The position numbers were made by a program, and so were the translations under genes. Under the pieces are notes generated by a model. It ran no database searches and had not been told where the DNA came from. It saw nothing but the letters and a program-made list of their open reading frames with translations. From Actinobacteria bacterium UBA5182 (GTDB lineage Bacteria; Actinomycetota; UBA4738), in NCBI GenBank assembly GCA_002413185.1, contig DHWM01000091.1:16657-22727 (forward strand): DNA of 6,071 nucleotides, written 5' to 3'. This document shows, one piece after another, positions 4,319 through 6,071 of this stretch; the stretch's first letter is position 1; each line of letters begins with the position of its first letter.

Positions 4319-6071
4319 CTACGGAGAATCGACGGCCGATTCGGCCAGTACCACCAGCGCGGCGGGGGCCGCCGCGCTCCGTGGCATGGCGATGGCAGGC
4401 GCGCCGTCGATCACGTTCGCGAACGCTTCCGCGGTGGCGTCGTAGGTGAAGAGTCCCGCTCGATCGCGGGCGGCCGCGCCCAGGCGGTCGCGCAGCTCCG
4501 TAGAGGTGAGAAGCAACCGCAGGCTCTCCCGGAATTCGCCGAAGCGGTCGGCCAGGAATCCCGTTTGCCCGTCCACGATCGATTCGCGGACGCCCGGCAC
4601 CCGGAAGCCCACGGCCGGGGTGGCCATGGCCGCGCCCTCCGCGACGGCAAGGCCCCAGCCCTCGCGGACCGAGGGCAGCGCCACCGCCCAGGCCTCACCG
4701 AGCAGGCGGTCCTTCGTGGCGCCGTCGACGTATCCGTCGAACGTGACCAGGTCCTGGATGCCCAGTTCCCTGACCGTCTCGCGGAGCTGCTGCTCTGACG
4801 GCCCCTGCCCGATCAACCGAACGTGCAGGCCGGGCACGTCAGGCGCCAGTCCGGCTGCCGCGTCGAGCAGCAGCTCGACGCGCTTGTGGGGCACCAGTCG
4901 TCCCAGGTAGACGACCGTGGGTCGTGCGGCCTTCGCCACCTCCACGTCCGTGTCCGCGTTCGGCGTCCCGTTGCGGACGACCCAGATCCGCTCCGGCTGG
5001 ATGCCCAGGGCGATGAGGTCCTCCCGCGTGGATTCGGACACCGCGACGTAGGCCGCCCGCCGGTAGAACCGCGGCGACAGGCGGGACTCGATCCACCATC
5101 CGGCCCGGGCGGCCCGAGGACCGAAGATCATGTGCCACTGCTCGCGGTGCACGTGGTGAACGAGGACCGTGACCCGCCGTCCGCAGTACAACGGCGAGAA
5201 GAACGGCACGGCGTTCTGGACGTCGACCACCGATTCGTGCGGCCCGAACCTGCCGAGCACGTGATAGACGCCGGCCCAGAGGTAGACGGTCCGCCAGGAG
5301 CCTCGCCGAACGAACCGGACGCCCTCCCGGACCTCCTCCCGGGGGGCCCCGTCGTGTTCGGCGCAGAAGACCGTGACCGGCCGGCCCTGGGCGGCGAAAC
5401 GCCGGGCCACCTCCTCCACGTAGACCTCCGAGCCGCCGCCCTGTGGATGGCCGGTGTCGCGCCAGTTCAGGAACAGGACGCCCCGGCCCGCCGGGCGCTC
5501 GGCCGCGAGGAGCCGGACCGCGTGGCCCAGGACGACGACCACCAGCAGGGCCTGCGCGGCCAGCATGGCCACCGCGGCCGCCATGACGCCCGAAGCCGCC
5601 AGGAAGATCCCGGTGGTCCCCACGACCGCCACGGCGGCGATCGACCAGGCCCACGCGCTGCGGCCGGCGCCCATCAACATGTTGACCAGGACCAGCGAGA
5701 GGCCCGCCAGCAGCATGGCCACCCCGAGCACGCGAAGAAGGCCGACGGACTGGAGGTACCGGCCGCCGTACGTCGCCGAGAGGAGCCGGTGCGGGAACGC
5801 TTCGAGCACGATCATCACCGGCACGATCGGTGCGAAGGCCAGGAGCAGGCTCCGTGGCAGCGCCCGGCGGGCCCCCGCGGTGGCGGTTCGGCGCAGCGCG
5901 TAGGCTGCGGCCGGCGCCTGGGCGTACAGGCCGATGCGTGCCAGGGACGACGCGGCCGTGTACGTGCCGGCCTGTCCCGCGTCGAACAGCCGGACCGCGA
6001 TCACGTCGGGGAACTGGATGCAGGACAGGAAGAAGAGGCCCACGATGGCCAGCCAGACGTCGGGAGTGAGC
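4319..6071 (-). CDS. Flippase (Wzx/MOP-type, C-terminal half) fused to GT4 glycosyltransferase, 5' end outside window
   Basis: One open frame enters from the right edge and ends with TAG at 4321-4319. No stop occurs before 6071, and the GTG at 6043 is only the first possible internal start, so the real start is outside. Numbered from 6043, residues 1-178 hold about six membrane helices. The sequence FPDVIAVRLFDAGQAGTYTA (11-30) and the following pattern are typical of the second half of MOP-superfamily oligosaccharide flippases. After a linker of about ten residues, a full GT-B, GT4-type transferase follows from about 187: LNWRDTGHPQGGGSEVY (192-208, glycine-rich N-terminal loop), VSEST (335-339), GRLVPHKR (381-388, donor phosphate region), and EGWGLAVAE (461-469, the E-x7-E motif). 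The transferase domain would sit on the cytoplasmic face. No ATG or GTG start lies at the domain junction (about 5490), which favours a true fusion. It heads the sulfotransferase transcription unit, or at least precedes it. Sugar and acceptor are unknown. Confidence 0.92.
   Translation of the reverse strand, partial: LTPDVWLAIVGLFFLSCIQFPDVIAVRLFDAGQAGTYTAASSLARIGLYAQAPAAAYALRRTATAGARRALPRSLLLAFAPIVPVMIVLEAFPHRLLSATYGGRYLQSVGLLRVLGVAMLLAGLSLVLVNMLMGAGRSAWAWSIAAVAVVGTTGIFLAASGVMAAAVAMLAAQALLVVVVLGHAVRLLAAERPAGRGVLFLNWRDTGHPQGGGSEVYVEEVARRFAAQGRPVTVFCAEHDGAPREEVREGVRFVRRGSWRTVYLWAGVYHVLGRFGPHESVVDVQNAVPFFSPLYCGRRVTVLVHHVHREQWHMIFGPRAARAGWWIESRLSPRFYRRAAYVAVSESTREDLIALGIQPERIWVVRNGTPNADTDVEVAKAARPTVVYLGRLVPHKRVELLLDAAAGLAPDVPGLHVRLIGQGPSEQQLRETVRELGIQDLVTFDGYVDGATKDRLLGEAWAVALPSVREGWGLAVAEGAAMATPAVGFRVPGVRESIVDGQTGFLADRFGEFRESLRLLLTSTELRDRLGAAARDRAGLFTYDATAEAFANVIDGAPAIAMPRSAAAPAALVVLAESAVDSP

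Noticed and set aside
5480..5500. Possible separate start for the glycosyltransferase domain
   Set aside because: Neither ATG nor GTG occurs in frame near the beginning of the GT4 domain, and the frame is open through from the flippase part, so a single fused gene is the simpler reading.

Overview
The window is a GC-rich (roughly 70% by eye), densely coded fragment. The base composition, strong codon bias and a DUF3068/PorA-like gene (a family largely confined to Actinobacteria) point to an actinobacterial chromosome, possibly an uncultured lineage. I see no rRNA, tRNA, transposase, CRISPR array or phage gene.

Layout, left to right. The left edge (1-293, minus strand) holds the N-terminal 97 codons of a class I SAM-dependent methyltransferase whose C-terminus lies outside the window. 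After a 95-base divergent gap, two plus-strand genes follow: a two-TM DUF3068/PorA-like protein (389-1321) and a large polytopic, GT-C-like membrane protein (1377-3155). The second gene's 3' end carries a perfect 24-bp tandem duplication running through the stop codon. A small single-pass membrane protein of 46 residues (3216-3356, plus) comes next; it has its own ribosome binding site and a promoter-like element matching the one before the DUF3068 gene. Its stop codon overlaps, in convergent orientation, the stop of a sulfotransferase (3353-4297, minus). The right part (4319-6071, minus, open at the window edge) is one reading frame that joins the C-terminal half of a Wzx/MOP-type lipid-linked glycan flippase to a complete GT4 glycosyltransferase.

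Together the genes look like part of a cell-envelope glycan or exopolysaccharide locus: sugar transfer (GT4 domain, perhaps the GT-C-like protein), export across the membrane (flippase domain) and decoration (sulfotransferase, methyltransferase). The DUF3068 protein and the 46-residue protein are envelope proteins of unknown role. The glycan-locus reading is inference from gene content; no acceptor or sugar can be named from the sequence.

The observations most worth following are the flippase-glycosyltransferase fusion, the 15-base promoter-like block found at exactly the same distance from two start codons, the small membrane protein, and the stop-codon tandem duplication.
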